Below are positions 62,100 through 64,000 of a stretch of 64,000 nucleotides of DNA, one piece after another (the stretch's first letter is position 1; each line of letters starts with the position of its first letter). The position numbers and the translations under genes were made by a program. The notes below the pieces were generated by a model. It saw nothing but the letters and a program-made list of their open reading frames with translations, had not been told where the DNA came from and did not search any database. The DNA lies in NCBI RefSeq assembly GCF_017301635.1, contig NZ_CP071091.1, positions 9,478,501 through 9,542,500 of the forward strand. Direction: 5' to 3'. The stretch comes from Myxococcus landrumus. GTDB lineage: Bacteria > Myxococcota > Myxococcia > Myxococcales > Myxococcaceae.

Positions 62100-63608
62100 A
62101 TGCATCGTCAACAGCCACGTCTCCGAAGCATTCTTGTCTCGGCTCTCAGTCTGTTGTCCCTGGTGTCGGTCGCCTGGGGCGGTGCCGCGCAAGCGCAGAC
62201 CTTCACCTCTGGCGTCGCGGATGGTTTCGCGATGCCCACCGAGCCGGTGTCTCCCAGCGCCGGCATGCTCGCGTACATCGCCGCGAACTACGGCTTCCCG
62301 GGCTCGCGTGCCCACGATGACGTGAGCGCCGACCGGTGGTTCGCGACCACGTTCACCAACCTGCGGCGCAACGGCCCCATCTGTGGCGCCACGCTGCGGA
62401 TGACGGTGCGCAACCTGGGCAGCAACGACTCCATGGGCTTCATGTTCAACGGCCCCGGCGGCACGCCGCTGGCCGCGGGCTGGGGCGCGTCGCTGGCGAG
62501 CCTGGGTGTCGCCTACAACACCACGGGCACCATCCTGCTCAACCTGGCCGCGCTGCCCGGTGGAGGAAACCTCCTGCCCACGCTCAACGCACAGGGCTTC
62601 GTGGATGTCTTCGTCCAGGACGACTCCGGCGTGGACGTCGCCACGCTCGTCATCACCCAGTGCCGCGTGGACGTGTACTCGAAGGACAACGTCAACGACT
62701 TCGGCAACACGCCGACGGTGGACCCCATCTGGGTCAGCCCCGACATTCGCGTCTGCCAGAACGCGGGCTGCGTGGGCCACCAGAACCCCGAGTTCGGTCA
62801 GCCGAACTATGTCTACGTGACGCTGCGCAACAACGGGCCGCTCGCGCCGGTGGGCAACGTGGCCAATGGCACGCTGCACGTCTACTACACGGGCTCCGGT
62901 GGCGCGGCCATCTGGCCCAATGACTGGGCCCTCATCGGCACCGTCACTGGCGTCAGCCTCGCCGCGGGCGCGGTGCAGGAGTTCATGGTGCCGTGGAACT
63001 CCGTGCCGGCCCCGGGCCACTACTGCCTGCTGACGCGCTGGGTCTCCCCGACGCAGGACCCGATGACGCTGGCCGAGGTGACGGGCTCCAACACGCTCAA
63101 CAACACGCGCTGGAACAACAACCTGGCCTGGAAGAACGTCAACGTGGTGAACCTGTCGCCGCTGGTGCCCGCGCGTGACTTCGACTTCCGCCTGCGCAAC
63201 CTGCTGCGCGACACGCACGGCATGGCGCGCCTGGAGGTCCGCATCCCCTCGAGCACCAGCGCGTCCTTCCTGGAGCGCGGCCAGCTCTTCCTCACGCTGC
63301 CCCCGGAGCTGTGGGACCGCTGGCAGCGCCAGGGCACGGGCTTCGAGATGGCGGGGGAGCGCACCGTGCGCATCGTCAACCCGAACGGCGCCATCCTCGA
63401 TGGCCTGACGCTGGACCCGGGCGGCGAGCACCACGTCAACGTGCGCTTCGCCGTCCAGGCCACCGCCGCGACGCAGGGCGCGTTCCAGGTGGATGTGGTG
63501 CAGCACTCGGCCAGCGAGGAGAACCGGGAGAAGGTCGAGGAGGCGGGAGGTGTTCGCTTCGACATCACCGTCGGTCAGTCGTCGGACACGAGCACCCCCC
63601 GGAAGTAG
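62100..63608 (+). CDS. secreted protein sharing the M36 C-terminal module
   Basis: 502 residues. The signal peptide (LVSALSLLSLVSVAWGGAAQ) is followed by a proprotein-convertase P-like region of about 130 residues, then a long beta-rich module of about 330 residues. This repeats the C-terminus of the M36 peptidase at 8558-11521: HQNPEFGQPNYVYVTLRN here and HENPEFGQTNYVHVKVRN there, APGHYCLLTRW and QGHYCLLARL, WKNVNVVNLSPL and WRNTNVVNMVPF. No catalytic motif is present. GAGGAG precedes ATG 62100. Function unknown, perhaps surface binding. Confidence 0.85.
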   Translation: MHRQQPRLRSILVSALSLLSLVSVAWGGAAQAQTFTSGVADGFAMPTEPVSPSAGMLAYIAANYGFPGSRAHDDVSADRWFATTFTNLRRNGPICGATLRMTVRNLGSNDSMGFMFNGPGGTPLAAGWGASLASLGVAYNTTGTILLNLAALPGGGNLLPTLNAQGFVDVFVQDDSGVDVATLVITQCRVDVYSKDNVNDFGNTPTVDPIWVSPDIRVCQNAGCVGHQNPEFGQPNYVYVTLRNNGPLAPVGNVANGTLHVYYTGSGGAAIWPNDWALIGTVTGVSLAAGAVQEFMVPWNSVPAPGHYCLLTRWVSPTQDPMTLAEVTGSNTLNNTRWNNNLAWKNVNVVNLSPLVPARDFDFRLRNLLRDTHGMARLEVRIPSSTSASFLERGQLFLTLPPELWDRWQRQGTGFEMAGERTVRIVNPNGAILDGLTLDPGGEHHVNVRFAVQATAATQGAFQVDVVQHSASEENREKVEEAGGVRFDITVGQSSDTSTPRK

Positions 63609-63644
63609 CACGCGGCGTGATGTCGCGTGAGTGACGGGACACGG

Positions 63645-63674
63645 GGCGGCGGGCGCGCGATGACGCCCGTCGCC
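63645..63674 (+). terminator. weak hairpin after the secreted protein gene
   Basis: GGCGGCGGGCG at 63645-63655 pairs with CGCCCGTCGCC at 63664-63674, 10 of 11 positions, 37 bp past the stop codon. There is no T-run. Confidence 0.4.
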
Positions 63675-63715
63675 CTGGCTTCGTCAAGGCGTGTCCCAGG
63701 GCAAATGCTCGCGGA

Positions 63716-63768
63716 TTGACTTTTGAGTCAACGAAGGGTTGACGCGTCGCATCAGCGCTCACTAGAAA
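63716..63768 (+). promoter_or_regulatory. promoter with palindrome upstream of fadI
   Basis: TTGACG (63739-63744) and TAGAAA (63763-63768) are 18 bp apart and may be the -35 and -10 boxes. Upstream the palindrome TTGACTTTTGAGTCAA (63716-63731) is a possible operator, with a 6-bp perfect arm. Confidence 0.45.
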
Positions 63769-63803
63769 AGCCTCACTCGTCGTCTCAGGAGGGTGAGGCA
63801 CAC

Positions 63804-64000
63804 ATGGCAAGCGAGAAGCGCAGCGGCCCCCGAAGGGTGGCCATCGTCCGCGGCCTGCGGACCCCGTTCGTGAAGGCGGGGACCGTCTTCTCCGGGCTCA
63901 CCGCGCTGGACCTGGGACGCATGGTGGTCCAGGAGCTGGTGCAGCGCGCGGACCTGGACCCGGCCGTCATCGACCAGGTGGTCTTCGGGCAGGTGATTCC
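63804..64000 (+). CDS. fadI: acetyl-CoA acyltransferase (thiolase), 3' end outside window
   Basis: The first 65 residues are visible: [44 protein letters not shown]. They match the start of FadI-type thiolases, which cleave 3-ketoacyl-CoA in beta-oxidation. The catalytic Cys lies beyond the edge. AGGAGG precedes ATG 63804. The TTGAC-containing palindrome upstream may bind a fatty-acid-responsive regulator. Confidence 0.85.
   Translation, partial: MASEKRSGPRRVAIVRGLRTPFVKAGTVFSGLTALDLGRMVVQELVQRADLDPAVIDQVVFGQVI

Overview
The window looks like chromosomal DNA of a myxobacterium, most likely Myxococcaceae. It is very GC-rich, rich in lipoprotein signal peptides and secreted hydrolases, and carries a fulvocin C-like bacteriocin precursor, a peptide class known from Myxococcus fulvus. 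Gene identities rest on motifs read by eye. No database search was run.

Left part (1-17 kb). A partial AAA+ ATPase and a 1387-residue DUF4157 protein form the right end of what looks like an extracellular contractile injection system (eCIS) locus. Then come a small lipoprotein, a leucine-rich-repeat protein, a RluA-type pseudouridine synthase whose catalytic Asp is replaced by Glu, a secreted M36 metallopeptidase, a secreted S8 protease with four Ig-like repeats, and a lipoprotein haloalkane dehalogenase divergent from a LysR regulator.

Middle (17-37 kb). Accessory and secreted genes: a remnant of an amidohydrolase gene, the fulvocin-like precursor, a complete amidohydrolase, a small ORF interrupted by an in-frame amber codon, a serine hydrolase, a LamG protein, several lipoproteins, a LytS/LytR-type two-component pair, a TPR lipoprotein, and a DUF899 gene facing a two-headed HTH regulator.

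Mobile segment (37.2-42 kb). An IS256-family element (37201-38562, 8-bp target duplication AAACCCCT) is inserted inside an older IS5-like element (37181-39808, target duplication CTAG). The IS5-like transposase carries two single-base frameshifts. Beside it lies a lower-GC dcm-vsr pair.

Right part (42-64 kb). A desaturase and a TetR regulator diverge across a three-copy operator. Then come a beta-helix lipoprotein, tRNA-Asp and tRNA-Val, and a maltodextrin/starch locus. On the minus strand this has an ABC ATPase, a binding protein fused to a permease, a second permease and a nine-repeat surface lipoprotein. On the plus strand it has a lipoprotein isoamylase, an outer-membrane barrel and a lipoprotein alpha-amylase with a CBM20. 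hemE overlaps the amylase stop codon. A secreted protein sharing its architecture with the M36 C-terminus and the start of a fadI thiolase close the window.
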